Positions 1 through 9,099 of a stretch of 64,000 nt of DNA are shown here, one piece after another (position 1 is the stretch's first letter; every line of letters starts with the position of its first letter). Position numbers and translations under genes: made by a program. The stretch spans positions 62,001-126,000 of the forward strand of contig JAFVDX010000038.1 of assembly GCA_017478225.1 (NCBI GenBank), given 5' to 3'. This DNA is from Paludibacteraceae bacterium. GTDB taxonomy: Bacteria; Bacteroidota; Bacteroidia; Bacteroidales; Paludibacteraceae. The notes beneath the pieces were generated by a model. It did not search any database and had not been told where the DNA came from. It saw only the letters and a list, made by a program, of their open reading frames with translations.

Positions 1-1193
1 AAATAGCGCCATACTACATCAAAATTAACAAAAGTCATCCCAAATACTACTGCAAACATAGGAATAGAAATAACTAATCGTTTCCAGATAGTCTTTTGCT
101 CTAATTTAAGGAAATCAGCCACAATCAACCGTGCACTTCTCAGTGCTGTATCTCCCGATGTGATGGGGGCTGCAATCACACCTATTATTGCCAATATTCC
201 ACCTACCACTCCGAGCCATGAGCGAGAAACCCTATCCACAACCAACGCTGCGATATTTTCACCAGGATGAGCCGCAGCAAATGCCTGCAAACCATCAATG
301 CCATATAGTCCCTTCTCAGGATCAGCAAAGAAAGTGCCTGCCGCAGCAGCCCATATCAATGCCAAAATACCCTCAGCCACCATCGCTCCATAAAATATCC
401 ACCTGCCTTGTCGCTCATTAGTCAAACAACGAGCCATCAATGGCGACTGCGTACCATGAAAACCACTTATCGCACCACAAGCAATCGACACAAACATCAT
501 CGGAAACAAAGGCAAACCATTTGTCTGACGATTCTCAAGACCATCTGTCAACTCAGGCATTTCAGACCCATGACCAAATAGCATCACACAAGCAATTCCT
601 ATACCCATAAACAACAAGACAGCACCAAATAAAGGATAAAACTGACCTATTATTTTATCTATCGGCAACAATGTGGCAAGCATATAATAACCAAATATTA
701 TCAACACCCACCACTGAAAACTCACTTTCTCTACCAAACCATGCAGAAGCGAAGCAGGACCTGACAAAAATGTCGTTGTAAGCAAGATCAGCAGTACCAG
801 CGAAAGCAAACGCATAAATTGTCTGATACCCATTCCCAACTCTGAACCTACTATTTCCGGCAGACTTATTCCACCTTTCCTCACAGACAACATTCCTGAT
901 AAATAATCATGCACTCCACCTGCAAATATAGTTCCTAAAACTATCCATAAAAAAGCACTCGGACCATAAAATATACCCATTATTGCACCAAATATAGGAC
1001 CAAGACCGGCAATATTGAGAAACTGAATAAGGAAAATACGCCAAGCAGGAAGCGGAACATAATCCACACCATCCTGTTTGCTTACCGCTGGAGTCACAGC
1101 ATGCTCATCTATGCCAAATACTTTTTCAACAAACACGCCGTAGGTAAAGAAACCTACAACCAAAGCAATAAGAGAAATAATAAATGTTACCAT
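1..1193 (-). CDS. cstA: CstA-family carbon starvation / pyruvate transporter, C-terminus cut by window edge
   Basis: Reading the minus strand from the ATG at 1193 gives about 397 open codons that run off the left edge with no stop. The protein is a polytopic membrane protein with many hydrophobic segments. It carries CstA-like stretches such as GLGPIFGAIMG and GGVHDYLSGM near the N-terminus and GFHGTQSPLMARC in the middle. CstA proteins are inner-membrane carriers; the E. coli members import pyruvate or peptides under carbon limitation. Bacteroidetes members are usually somewhat under 500 residues, so most of the gene is present. A promoter-like TAATTTTG lies about 135 bases upstream on the minus strand. 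The family call is strong; the substrate is not shown by the sequence. Confidence 0.88.
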   Translation of the reverse strand, partial: MVTFIISLIALVVGFFTYGVFVEKVFGIDEHAVTPAVSKQDGVDYVPLPAWRIFLIQFLNIAGLGPIFGAIMGIFYGPSAFLWIVLGTIFAGGVHDYLSGMLSVRKGGISLPEIVGSELGMGIRQFMRLLSLVLLILLTTTFLSGPASLLHGLVEKVSFQWWVLIIFGYYMLATLLPIDKIIGQFYPLFGAVLLFMGIGIACVMLFGHGSEMPELTDGLENRQTNGLPLFPMMFVSIACGAISGFHGTQSPLMARCLTNERQGRWIFYGAMVAEGILALIWAAAAGTFFADPEKGLYGIDGLQAFAAAHPGENIAALVVDRVSRSWLGVVGGILAIIGVIAAPITSGDTALRSARLIVADFLKLEQKTIWKRLVISIPMFAVVFGMTFVNFDVVWRY

Positions 1194-1327
1194 AATACCT
1201 ATAAAATATTAAGATATAAATTATTGAACAATTCCACTATTTATTAATCACTACACTAAACTACCACTATACTTACAAATCACAATACTAAACTTTCCCA
1301 TAAGAACACTACCACCCAAATCACCCG

Positions 1328-1335
1328 CAAAATTA
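1328..1335 (-). promoter_or_regulatory. Bacteroidetes -7 box for cstA
   Basis: The minus strand reads TAATTTTGCG here, matching the TAnnTTTG consensus, and faces the CstA gene with a leader of about 135 bases. The gap from 1194 to 1575 otherwise holds only AT-rich sequence and the tRNA-Val promoter on the other strand. Confidence 0.6.
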
Positions 1336-1485
1336 CAAAATATATTTCTTATAGAGAAAAGGTAATACACAATATAACAAAGAAAAGATAAAACATAGGT
1401 TTTTACAATCTATTTATTTTCAGCCTTGTAACCTAAAAAGTGAAAAAATATTGTAAAATAATTTGTGCATATAAAAAATTCAGCG

Positions 1486-1493
1486 TACCTTTG
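1486..1493 (+). promoter_or_regulatory. Bacteroidetes promoter (-7 box) for tRNA-Val
   Basis: TACCTTTGCA is preceded by TTTGTG at about 1462, a spacing of 20 bases, which fits the Bacteroidetes -33/-7 pattern. The 80-base leader before the tRNA has a small AGATG-AGCG-CATCT hairpin near 1508-1521. Confidence 0.75.
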
Positions 1494-1575
1494 CACCCGC
1501 AAATCAGAGATGAGCGCATCTTTCAAAGGTTTGCTAAATTTGAAACAAACAAACAAATAAATAATTTAGGATTTA

Positions 1576-1650
1576 GGGCGATTAGCGCAGTTGGTTTAGA
1601 GCATCTGCCTTACAAGCAGAGGGTCGGCGGTTCGAATCCGTCATCGCCCA
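1576..1650 (+). tRNA. tRNA-Val (anticodon TAC)
   Basis: The acceptor arms GGGCGAT and ATCGCCC pair perfectly, the anticodon stem GCCT/..AGGC-type loop presents TAC, and the T-loop is the canonical GGTTCGAATCC. The discriminator is A at 1650 and CCA is not encoded. A strong terminator follows directly, so this is a single-gene transcript. Confidence 0.96.
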
Positions 1651-1690
1651 CAACAAAGAGTTATGAGTTTTCATAACTCTTTGTTGTTGT
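1651..1690 (+). terminator. Terminator after tRNA-Val
   Basis: A perfect 16-bp inverted repeat (arms 1651-1666 and 1671-1686, 4-base loop) begins at the base after the tRNA discriminator and ends in a T-rich stretch. Confidence 0.85.
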
Positions 1691-1761
1691 ATGGAATAAC
1701 ACATATTTGCATTTGTAAAAAAAATATACAACAGCAGGTTGTGTATATGAGAAAAAAAGTG

Positions 1762-1769
1762 TATTTTTG
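1762..1769 (+). promoter_or_regulatory. Bacteroidetes -7 box for the 1798 operon
   Basis: TATTTTTGC with TTGTG 19 bases upstream (1739-1743) fits the phylum consensus. Because transcription would begin near 1776, the downstream ATG at 1798 is preferred over the in-frame start at 1663 that lies inside the tRNA terminator. Confidence 0.7.
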
Positions 1770-1797
1770 CGCACTAAATAATCAAAAATTCAATTCT

Positions 1798-3012
1798 ATG
1801 AAAGCAAACATTTTTACTCTTACTTCGCCAATTCACAACAAAACAAAATTAGAAGAACAAACCAAATTATTTGTTGGTCAAATTCAAGAACAATTAAATG
1901 AGGTTGAATTAGAAGTGTTGGGCGATGATTTTTCTAAATATGGTACTGCCGATTTAGACCTGATTTATGTCCGTACTGGCGGTACTGAAGGCATCTTTCT
2001 AAAGACAATCAACGAATATAGCAACATAAAAAGCAAAAAGATATATCTTCTCACCAACGGCAAAAGCAATTCGCTTGCTGCCTCCATGGAAATTCTCTCA
2101 TATCTTCGCCAAAACGGACTACAAGGCGAAATTATACATGGTTCAGAGAGATATATTGCAGATAGAATCGTTACTTTGGCTGCAATCACATGCGCTAAAA
2201 GAAACCTAATGGACAAGAATATAGGTATAATAGGTCAGCCAAGCGACTGGTTGATTTCTTCTGAAGTAAATCCGGATGCTATCAAAGATAAATTAGGCAT
2301 GAATGTGATTAATATCCCAATGGACGAATTGCTCAGCGAAATACACAAACATGACTATCCTATATCTGCCCGCAAACGCCTCAAAGCCTGCCCAAGCGAT
2401 TATTTCGTAGGCGCATTAGAAATATACGGTGCACTTACAAGACTGAAAAAAAAATATGAGTTATCAGGACTCACCATTCGATGTTTCGACTTGTTAACTA
2501 CCGTTCATAACACGGGTTGTTTAGCACTCGCTTTGTTGAATCAAGAAGGTATTCCGTCGAGTTGCGAAGGTGATGTTCCTGCCCTACTCTCAATGATGAT
2601 TGCTCAGCAACTCACCTCACAAACAGGCTTTCAAGCCAATCCCGCTAAGATAAATCCTGAAACAGGCGAGTTGCTATTTGCACACTGCACAGTTCCACTA
2701 AACATGATCAACAACTACCAATACGATACTCATTTTGAGTCCGGCATCGGAGTCGCATTACACGGAGTATTACCTACCGGTGAGGCCACATTATTCAAAG
2801 TAAGCGGCAAATTAGACAGAGCCTTTGTAGAAAGCGTCAGTCTTACAGCCAACCAATATGAGCAAGACCTCTGCCGAACACAAGTGATACTAAAAGCACC
2901 AACTTCATCTGCTAAATACTTCTTAAACAACCCTATAGGTAACCACCATGTTATCTTAAACGGAAATTACAAAAATTTGCTTGAGTGCTTTTTTGAAAGT
3001 TTGAGTGAATGA
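1798..3012 (+). CDS. L-fucose/L-arabinose isomerase-like protein
   Basis: The product is 404 residues. The C-terminal half has the signature of the fucose isomerase C-terminal fold: CEGDVPALLSM around the middle, then ETGELLFAHCTVP and HGVLPTGEATLFKVSG. In true fucose isomerases this part helps hold the active-site metal and sugar. The protein is shorter than classical FucI (near 590 residues) and belongs to the broader isomerase-like group often annotated as hypothetical in Bacteroidales. It heads a compact operon with a HAD phosphatase and a Cys-rich protein, which is compatible with sugar or sugar-phosphate metabolism. The start at 1798 is chosen because it lies just after the promoter. 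The exact substrate is unknown. Confidence 0.75.
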   Translation: MKANIFTLTSPIHNKTKLEEQTKLFVGQIQEQLNEVELEVLGDDFSKYGTADLDLIYVRTGGTEGIFLKTINEYSNIKSKKIYLLTNGKSNSLAASMEILSYLRQNGLQGEIIHGSERYIADRIVTLAAITCAKRNLMDKNIGIIGQPSDWLISSEVNPDAIKDKLGMNVINIPMDELLSEIHKHDYPISARKRLKACPSDYFVGALEIYGALTRLKKKYELSGLTIRCFDLLTTVHNTGCLALALLNQEGIPSSCEGDVPALLSMMIAQQLTSQTGFQANPAKINPETGELLFAHCTVPLNMINNYQYDTHFESGIGVALHGVLPTGEATLFKVSGKLDRAFVESVSLTANQYEQDLCRTQVILKAPTSSAKYFLNNPIGNHHVILNGNYKNLLECFFESLSE

Positions 3013-3022
3013 TATCAAAACT

Positions 3023-3718
3023 ATGAGAAACAAACCAATAGTTTGCAAATATGGCGCTCCACCTCGGCGGTTCCCTCATTTCAAAGGGACAATCATTTTT
3101 GACCTTGGCGGGGTGCTGATAAATCTTGATATTGCCCGTTGCATTAATAACCTAACTCAACTCTTAGGTGAAAACAACCTAAAAAACATTATGGGCATAA
3201 GCAACGACGAGGAAGGTACAAATGCAGTAAGTGTGGCCAATCGTCAACTCATGAAAGACTACGAAAAAGGTCTGATTTCTACTAATGATTTCTTCTCACA
3301 AGTATTGCCCTATTGCCGACAAGGCACTACGCAAGAACAATTAGAAGAGGCATGGCGCTCTATGATTGTGGATTTGCCCGAATATAGGCTTCAAGCCATT
3401 GAAAGACTTAGACAAAACGGATTTAGCATTTATCTGCTATCCAACTCCAACGACTCTCATTGGAATTACATAACAGAAAAATTCGGTTTTGAGAAGTATT
3501 TTGATAGGATATTCGCATCACATTTACTCCACTTATCCAAACCCGACGATAGAATTTTCAAGTTAGTTGACAGCGAAATAGGTCCGTGGCAAAGACAACA
3601 CATCTATTATATCGACGATATGTTGGCCAATAGAGAGGCTGCCCAACAAACGGTCGGTTGTTACACCTTTGCATCATTAGAAGATTTCGTAAAAGAAACC
3701 CAATTGACTTATTTATGA
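3023..3718 (+). CDS. HAD-superfamily subfamily IA phosphatase
   Basis: The protein has the four HAD motifs in order: nucleophile motif I in FDLGGVL near the N-terminus, motif II YLLSNSND, the lysine of motif III in LHLSKPDDRIF, and the acidic motif IV YYIDD. Motif I is DLG rather than DxD, as in YihX-type sugar-phosphate phosphatases. A GTG at 3005 would extend it by six residues and overlap the isomerase-like gene by 8 bases; the ATG at 3023 is used here. Its stop overlaps the next gene's start (ATGA). Co-transcription with an isomerase-like gene suggests a sugar phosphate substrate, but that is inference. Confidence 0.85.
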   Translation: MRNKPIVCKYGAPPRRFPHFKGTIIFDLGGVLINLDIARCINNLTQLLGENNLKNIMGISNDEEGTNAVSVANRQLMKDYEKGLISTNDFFSQVLPYCRQGTTQEQLEEAWRSMIVDLPEYRLQAIERLRQNGFSIYLLSNSNDSHWNYITEKFGFEKYFDRIFASHLLHLSKPDDRIFKLVDSEIGPWQRQHIYYIDDMLANREAAQQTVGCYTFASLEDFVKETQLTYL

Positions 3719-4155
3719 AACTTACGAACGAACAAATAGAGCAGCGAGCAACAAATAGTAAACTTCTATTCTCACAAGGTTATAACTGTTCACAAGCAGT
3801 AGTAGCAGCATGTGCCGACCTTTATAATATCGACAACGAAACCGCTCTACGCTTTTCTGCATCGTTTGGTGGAGGAATTGGCAGAATGAGAATGACATGT
3901 GGTGCTGCATGCGGAATGTTCTTGCTTGCAGGGTTAGAAAAAGGTAATACCATTTCTAATAAGCCACAAGCCAAATTGCCTAATTATCAACTTGTACAAA
4001 AATTAGCCAATACTTTCAAACAAGAAAACGGCAGTTTGGTTTGCGCCGAATTATTAGGGCTCAATGGTGCTCCGCCGCAGCAAAAAAGGCCTTGCCCGGA
4101 AATGATTGCTCAAGCAGTGAGGATTTATCTCAAAGAAATAAATGAACAAGAATAA
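3715..4155 (+). CDS. C_GCAxxG_C_C family redox-type protein
   Basis: The product is 146 residues, with cysteines at Cys25, Cys62 and Cys66 (TCGAACGMFLLAG) and two further C-terminal cysteines (VCAELLG, RPCPEM). This arrangement matches the C_GCAxxG_C_C family (PF09719), proposed to be redox-active but without a settled function. The ATG at 3715 overlaps the HAD stop codon by four bases, so the two are translationally coupled. A longer reading from 3658 would lie wholly inside the HAD gene and is not favoured. Confidence 0.85.
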   Translation: MKLTNEQIEQRATNSKLLFSQGYNCSQAVVAACADLYNIDNETALRFSASFGGGIGRMRMTCGAACGMFLLAGLEKGNTISNKPQAKLPNYQLVQKLANTFKQENGSLVCAELLGLNGAPPQQKRPCPEMIAQAVRIYLKEINEQE

Positions 4156-4177
4156 CTTATTATTAAAAGATTTTTCT

Positions 4178-4185
4178 TAACTTTG
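4178..4185 (+). promoter_or_regulatory. Bacteroidetes -7 box for V-ATPase subunit B
   Basis: TAACTTTGCA lies 37 bases before the subunit B start and shows that this V-ATPase gene is transcribed separately from the D-I-K genes elsewhere in the window. Confidence 0.7.
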
Positions 4186-4222
4186 CAGCCGCAAAATAAA
4201 TAGAACATAAAATACAATATAT

Positions 4223-5536
4223 ATGGCAAAAGCATTTCAAAAGATTTACACGCAAATTACCGCAATAACCAAAGCCACCTGTTCTTTGAAGGCTCAAGGT
4301 GTTGGTAATGACGAATTGGCAACTGTTGATGGCAAGTTGGCTCAGGTCGTAAAAATCATGGGCGACGATGTTACTCTTCAAGTTTTTGAAGGAACAGAAG
4401 GTATTCCCACCAACGCAGAAGTTGTATTTTTAGGCAAAGCACCAACATTAAAAGTAAGTGATCAGTTGGCAGGGCGCTTTTTCAATGCGTATGGAGAACC
4501 CATCGATGGTGGACCTGATATTGAAGGTACTGAAGTTGAAATCGGAGGTCCTTCGGTTAACCCTGTAAGAAGAAAACAACCATCAGAGTTGATTGCCACC
4601 GGTATTGCCGGTATTGACTTGAATAACACACTTGTCAGCGGACAGAAAATACCTTTCTTTGCAGACCCTGACCAACCATACAACCAAGTGATGGCAAATG
4701 TAGCGCTCCGTGCCGAAGCCGATAAGATTATTCTTGGAGGTATGGGACTCACTAACGATGACTATCTTTACTTCAAAAATGTATTCTCAAATGCAGGCGT
4801 ATTGGATCGCATCGTGTCATTCGTCAACACCACAGAAAACCCGCCTGTAGAGCGTCTCTTGATTCCAGATATGGCTCTTACCGCTGCTGAGTATTTTGCT
4901 GTTGAGAAAAATCAAAAAGTCTTAGTATTGCTAACCGATATGACCCTTTATGCCGACGCACTTGCAATAGTAAGTAATCGTATGGACCAAATACCATCTA
5001 AAGATAGTATGCCCGGCTCGCTTTATTCTGACTTGGCTAAGATTTATGAGAAGGCAGTGCAGTTCCCTACAGGAGGTAGTATTACTATTATAGCAGTAAC
5101 CACTCTTTCGGGAGGAGATATTACGCATGCCATACCCGACAACACCGGTTATATAACCGAAGGCCAACTCTATCTCCGCCGTGACTCTGATATCGGTAAA
5201 GTAATTGTTGACCCCTTCCGCTCACTCTCCCGACTCAAACAACTTGTTGCCGGTAAAAAAACGCGTGAAGACCATCCACAAGTCATGAATGCCGCTGTTC
5301 GTCTGTATGCCGACGCCGCTAATGCAAAAACAAAACTTGAAAACGGATTCGACCTAACAGATTATGACAATCGTTGCTTAGCATTTGCTAAAGACTATTC
5401 CGACAAAATCCTGGCCATTGATGTCAATATCAATACGACTCAAATGCTTGATGTGGCATGGCAGTTGTTTGCTAAACACTTCCGCCCAGAAGAAGTTAAT
5501 ATCAAACAACAATTAGTAGATAAATACTGGAAATAA
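4223..5536 (+). CDS. atpB: V-type ATP synthase subunit B
   Basis: The 437-residue protein is the non-catalytic nucleotide-binding subunit of the A/V-type rotary ATPase. It has the beta-barrel N-domain (about 1-75), then a central domain with SGQKIPFFADPDQPYN, where catalytic A subunits would have a Walker A P-loop, and the conserved segments EYFAVE, LTDMTLYADAL, MPGSLYSDL and GYITEGQLYLRR. Length is near normal. In most Bacteroidales this gene sits between subunits A and D; here it has its own promoter, no A or E upstream, and is followed 10 bases later by an unrelated MBL-fold gene. Subunits D, I and K are on the other strand 20 kb away. Confidence 0.96.
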   Translation: MAKAFQKIYTQITAITKATCSLKAQGVGNDELATVDGKLAQVVKIMGDDVTLQVFEGTEGIPTNAEVVFLGKAPTLKVSDQLAGRFFNAYGEPIDGGPDIEGTEVEIGGPSVNPVRRKQPSELIATGIAGIDLNNTLVSGQKIPFFADPDQPYNQVMANVALRAEADKIILGGMGLTNDDYLYFKNVFSNAGVLDRIVSFVNTTENPPVERLLIPDMALTAAEYFAVEKNQKVLVLLTDMTLYADALAIVSNRMDQIPSKDSMPGSLYSDLAKIYEKAVQFPTGGSITIIAVTTLSGGDITHAIPDNTGYITEGQLYLRRDSDIGKVIVDPFRSLSRLKQLVAGKKTREDHPQVMNAAVRLYADAANAKTKLENGFDLTDYDNRCLAFAKDYSDKILAIDVNINTTQMLDVAWQLFAKHFRPEEVNIKQQLVDKYWK

Positions 5537-5546
5537 TAACGATTTT

Positions 5547-6608
5547 ATGAGAACAGCATTGATTGTTTGTGCTGCGATAGTTATAGGTGTTGCAATAGCG
5601 GCTTTTGCCATATTGCAACACCCTGCTTTTGGTCGCAAATTCACAAAAGAAAGAAAAGAAAAAATAATAAATTCTGCTAATTACAAAAATGGACAATTCC
5701 GTAATCAGATACCTACTCCACAATTCACAGGGAACAAAAGTTCATTAAAGGCAATGTGGGAGTTTGCTTTCAACCAAATTCAAGACATTAACATTACTCC
5801 TAAAGATAGCCTGCAAGCAATTAAAACAGATATAAAAAGCCTCTCTACCAACTCTGATTGGATTATTTGGTTTGGACATTCATCATATATCTTTTGTCTC
5901 GGAGGAAAAAAATTCTTGGTTGACCCTGTATTTGACATCCAATTCCCTGCTTCTATAATGATGAAACCATTCAAAGGTACAGATATCTATAGTGCACAAG
6001 ACATGCCTTATATCGACTACCTTATAATAACCCACGAACACTGGGACCACCTTGATTATGGCACTCTCAAACACTTGAAAGACAAAGTAGGCACTGCCAT
6101 TTGCTCACTTGGTGTGGGCGAATATCTTGAATACTGGGGATATAAAAACATAATCGAGATGGATTGGTACGACTCTTATACCTCTCCTGACAACACACTA
6201 ATCACATGTCTGCCCTCCCGACACTTCTCCAATCGTCTTATTAAACGCAATCAAACGCTTTGGGCTTCGTTTATGGTGCAAAATAACAATAGGAAAATAT
6301 ATATCGGAGGTGATGGCGGATACGACCACCGATTCAAAGAAATAAACCATTCATTTGGATCTGTTGACCTTGCTATTCTCGAAAACGGACAATACAACGA
6401 AGATTGGGCATATATACATACGATGCCGCAAGATTTGGAAAAGGTAATGCTCGACCTAAAAGCAAAAAATTATCTTACTGTACACCACGATAAATTTGCT
6501 CTATCAAAACATGCTTGGAACGAACCTGAGAATATAGCAAAACAAATAGCAGAGAAAGACACTCTGAATCTTCTTGATAAGCCAATAGGCACAATTATTC
6601 ATTTCTGA
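5547..6608 (+). CDS. MBL-fold metallohydrolase, NAPE-PLD/UlaG-like, membrane-anchored
   Basis: The 353-residue product starts with one hydrophobic segment (residues about 4-25) that could be a signal anchor. It has the zinc motif THEHWDHLDYG, WFGHSSYIF upstream of it, and the later metal-ligand regions LPSRHFSNR, YIGGDGGYD and TVHHDKFAL. The order of these elements resembles N-acyl-phosphatidylethanolamine phospholipase D-like proteins. A phospholipid or lipid-like substrate at the envelope is plausible but not shown. The gap to subunit B is 10 bases, so the two are probably co-transcribed; I see no functional link. Confidence 0.85.
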   Translation: MRTALIVCAAIVIGVAIAAFAILQHPAFGRKFTKERKEKIINSANYKNGQFRNQIPTPQFTGNKSSLKAMWEFAFNQIQDINITPKDSLQAIKTDIKSLSTNSDWIIWFGHSSYIFCLGGKKFLVDPVFDIQFPASIMMKPFKGTDIYSAQDMPYIDYLIITHEHWDHLDYGTLKHLKDKVGTAICSLGVGEYLEYWGYKNIIEMDWYDSYTSPDNTLITCLPSRHFSNRLIKRNQTLWASFMVQNNNRKIYIGGDGGYDHRFKEINHSFGSVDLAILENGQYNEDWAYIHTMPQDLEKVMLDLKAKNYLTVHHDKFALSKHAWNEPENIAKQIAEKDTLNLLDKPIGTIIHF

Positions 6609-6721
6609 AATAACCGAAAAATGTGCTATAATCATAAATACAAGTCCCAAAACTCTTGTTTTTGTTAATTTGGGAATTGATTTTTACAAAATGACAATTG
6701 ATTTTAGCCGTAATTATTAGT

Positions 6722-6770
6722 CTATATCATGATATAGCCGTAAATTTGCGCAATATTGCTATTGTGCAAA
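6722..6770 (+). promoter_or_regulatory. Promoter with spacer palindrome and initiation-site inverted repeat
   Basis: The -7 box TAAATTTG is at 6741-6748. A perfect 14-bp palindrome (6722-6735, TATATCATGATATA) lies in the -33/-7 spacer, where an operator would block polymerase. An imperfect inverted repeat (6745-6754 with 6761-6770, one mismatch) covers the expected start of transcription. Function is inferred from position only. Confidence 0.5.
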
Positions 6771-6830
6771 TTTTGTTATATGCATAATTGCTAATAAAAC
6801 TAAATACTAATTCAAATTTTTTGTACGGTT

Positions 6831-8969
6831 ATGAAAAGATTTTTACTTTCCGCCATTGTGGCTATAGCGTCATTAACTATGTTGGCGCAGAGTGAGGTAG
6901 AATATCCTCAGGTTATTGGAGGTGGCTACGACTATACTCTTAATGGGGTGCTTCGCCATCAATTTACCACTAACATGATCAAACAAGTTGCGGCTGTGGA
7001 AAAAGAACAATGTGATAGTTTAACCATACTTGTCAGGCACTGGAAGAAAATGAGTGAATTGAATGATTCTCAGTACGGATACGACACTATCGCACAGTAT
7101 ATTTACAAAAATAAAGTAGCAGAACTCATTAACGAAGACAGACTTGCCTCAGATGAATACAAGGAAGTGCTTTGGTCAGTATATTGGGAAGAATCTGCTA
7201 TCTCGGCAACAGAAACTAAAAAATCGTTTATATTTAATTATTATAGCGACACTTATCTTAGTTTCTCCTCTAAATCAGATACTTCATACACCGCTTATGC
7301 AGGCCTTCCATACAATATTATGCAGGCTAATAATCCACTTATGTTGCCCATCACTTATTCTTCTTCCGACGAGAAAGTAGCAAACGTGAACGAGAAAAAT
7401 GGTTACATAACTGTTGTGGGCAAAGGTGAGACGATGATAAAAGCATCGTTTGCAGGTGACGAAGAAATATCAGCACGAAATGCAGAATGGAAACTCGTGG
7501 TTAAAGAAGGTGACTATTTTGCTCTTAGTATATTATCCAAAGAGCGCACTGAACATACCACAGCTTGGAACTCAACTTATCTCGCTTTCGATATGATTAA
7601 GGTTACGGCAGACAACGCTGCCGACATCTATGGCGATGGTAAACTCTCGTTTGATATCGCAACTCGAACCCTTACATTAAACAACTTCCAACGAGAATTT
7701 ACAGAAGAAGAAGATAATTCAATGGGATGGATGGATTGGCTTGATTATCAAAGCGGACCACTACCACTAAATATAAAAGTTATAGGCAATTGCTTCATCA
7801 GGCATAACTCTGCTGGTATGTTTGGCGGTTGGGCAATGAATATAATAGGCGATGGTGAAGACAAGAGTCGTTTGACAATGGAAGGTCGATTCCCACAGTT
7901 CAGTGTAGAAGATAAACTGACAATAAGCGGCGTACAAGTACATGCTAAAGAAAAAACCCCTCACCCGCTGTTGCAATGCAAAACTTTAAGAGTAGAGGAC
8001 AATAGTTATTTTGAGGCGTTTATGGACATTGAGTATGCTGAAGGTGAAGATCCGGCAGAATGGGGAGCAATGGTGGCTATGGTTGAAGATGTAGAACTCG
8101 GCGAAAACACCATGATGCTAACCAAAGATATACATATCGCACAAACAAACAATGGTCCCGCTTTCGTTGATGCCAATGGTAAAATTGCTATGAGAGTAGA
8201 AATAGGTCCAAAGAGAGAACAAATTATCGGTGGTAATGTATCCTTTGGTGCAATAGAACTCACCGACGACCCTACTGGAACAGAGGCTAACGGAATACTA
8301 TTTACTCTTACCCAAGCAGATAAGGTTGATAAGACTGAAGGATTCCTTGAGATTTACTCAACTACAGATGCTCTGCAGTTGAACGAAATTATTGATAACC
8401 TCATCCCTGGTTCTGCAGCCTTTGCAGAAGCATACAACGGACTTTGTTTCCTACTGCCTGTCGGAAAAGGAAACATCAAAATTGATTTGCAAACATTAGG
8501 TACATATCAATTGGCAGTGCAAATTGGCAAAAATTCACCAACAATGCTCACTCAAGACACCAAAGGTATAGTAACTATACCATACGACTTGAATATCGCC
8601 ACCTATGTTTATATCTATGCTGTCAACACCAATCCGCAACCATCTGCACCTGCTATTCGTCGCCTCAACGCCGAAGATGCCGAAGGTAGTGTGAGACTAT
8701 ATTCTATCAGCCTATCAAATGAAGGCGGAAACGAAGGAGGTAATGAGGGCGGCAACGAAGGTGGTAACGAAGGAGGAAATGAAGGTGGAAACGAAGGTGG
8801 TAATGAAGGAGGGAATGAAGGTGGAAATGAAGGTGGCGAAAATGAAGATGCGTTGGAAAATGTTGAATCTCAATTATCATCGCCCGTAATGAAGATTGTC
8901 CGCGACGGACAGATACTCATACTCCGTGACGGTAAAGTTTATACCTTTACCGGCGTAGAAGTGAAGTAA
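6831..8969 (+). CDS. Large secreted Ig-like (Big_2) protein with NEGG repeat and Bacteroidales C-terminal tail
   Basis: The 712-residue protein begins with a signal peptide (cleavage near LAQ at residue 20). Residues about 175-225 form a bacterial Ig-like segment (VANVNEKNGYITVVGKGETMIKASF). Around residues 630-669 there is a run of about ten NEGG tetrapeptides encoded by a 12-bp tandem repeat. The C-terminus has the tail IVRDGQILILRDGKVYTFTGVEVK-type pattern (split as VRDGQILIL, then DGKVYTFTGVEVK), which is common on secreted Bacteroidales proteins and may be a sorting or surface-linked signal. The gene at 9836 is a paralog with the same architecture but without the repeat. I do not recognise an enzymatic domain; its role is unknown. 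Confidence 0.8.
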   Translation: MKRFLLSAIVAIASLTMLAQSEVEYPQVIGGGYDYTLNGVLRHQFTTNMIKQVAAVEKEQCDSLTILVRHWKKMSELNDSQYGYDTIAQYIYKNKVAELINEDRLASDEYKEVLWSVYWEESAISATETKKSFIFNYYSDTYLSFSSKSDTSYTAYAGLPYNIMQANNPLMLPITYSSSDEKVANVNEKNGYITVVGKGETMIKASFAGDEEISARNAEWKLVVKEGDYFALSILSKERTEHTTAWNSTYLAFDMIKVTADNAADIYGDGKLSFDIATRTLTLNNFQREFTEEEDNSMGWMDWLDYQSGPLPLNIKVIGNCFIRHNSAGMFGGWAMNIIGDGEDKSRLTMEGRFPQFSVEDKLTISGVQVHAKEKTPHPLLQCKTLRVEDNSYFEAFMDIEYAEGEDPAEWGAMVAMVEDVELGENTMMLTKDIHIAQTNNGPAFVDANGKIAMRVEIGPKREQIIGGNVSFGAIELTDDPTGTEANGILFTLTQADKVDKTEGFLEIYSTTDALQLNEIIDNLIPGSAAFAEAYNGLCFLLPVGKGNIKIDLQTLGTYQLAVQIGKNSPTMLTQDTKGIVTIPYDLNIATYVYIYAVNTNPQPSAPAIRRLNAEDAEGSVRLYSISLSNEGGNEGGNEGGNEGGNEGGNEGGNEGGNEGGNEGGNEGGENEDALENVESQLSSPVMKIVRDGQILILRDGKVYTFTGVEVK
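8718..8835 (+). repeat. 12-bp in-frame tandem repeat encoding NEGG
   Basis: Units of the form GGnGGnAAYGAA are repeated about ten times with synonymous variation. Because the unit is 12 bp, copy-number change would lengthen or shorten the linker without shifting frame. Confidence 0.9.
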
Positions 8970-8976
8970 CGACAAG

Positions 8977-9002
8977 CCTTGCGGCGTTGGCTCGCCGCAA
9001 GG
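8977..9002 (+). terminator. Terminator-like hairpin after the NEGG-repeat protein
   Basis: A perfect 10-bp GC-rich stem (CCTTGCGGCG, 6-base loop, CGCCGCAAGG) starts 8 bases after the stop codon. There is no strong T-tract. Confidence 0.65.
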
Positions 9003-9099
9003 TTACAAAGGAGCGTGGCTCATACACGCCAGCACAAAGCGACCTTTGACATATTGGATTACCGCAATTTAAGATTAGAAACTTAAAATTCTCCTACAA

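Noticed and set aside
1440-1676. 78-codon frame across the tRNA-Val
   Set aside because: It runs over a clear tRNA gene and its promoter; no coding signature.
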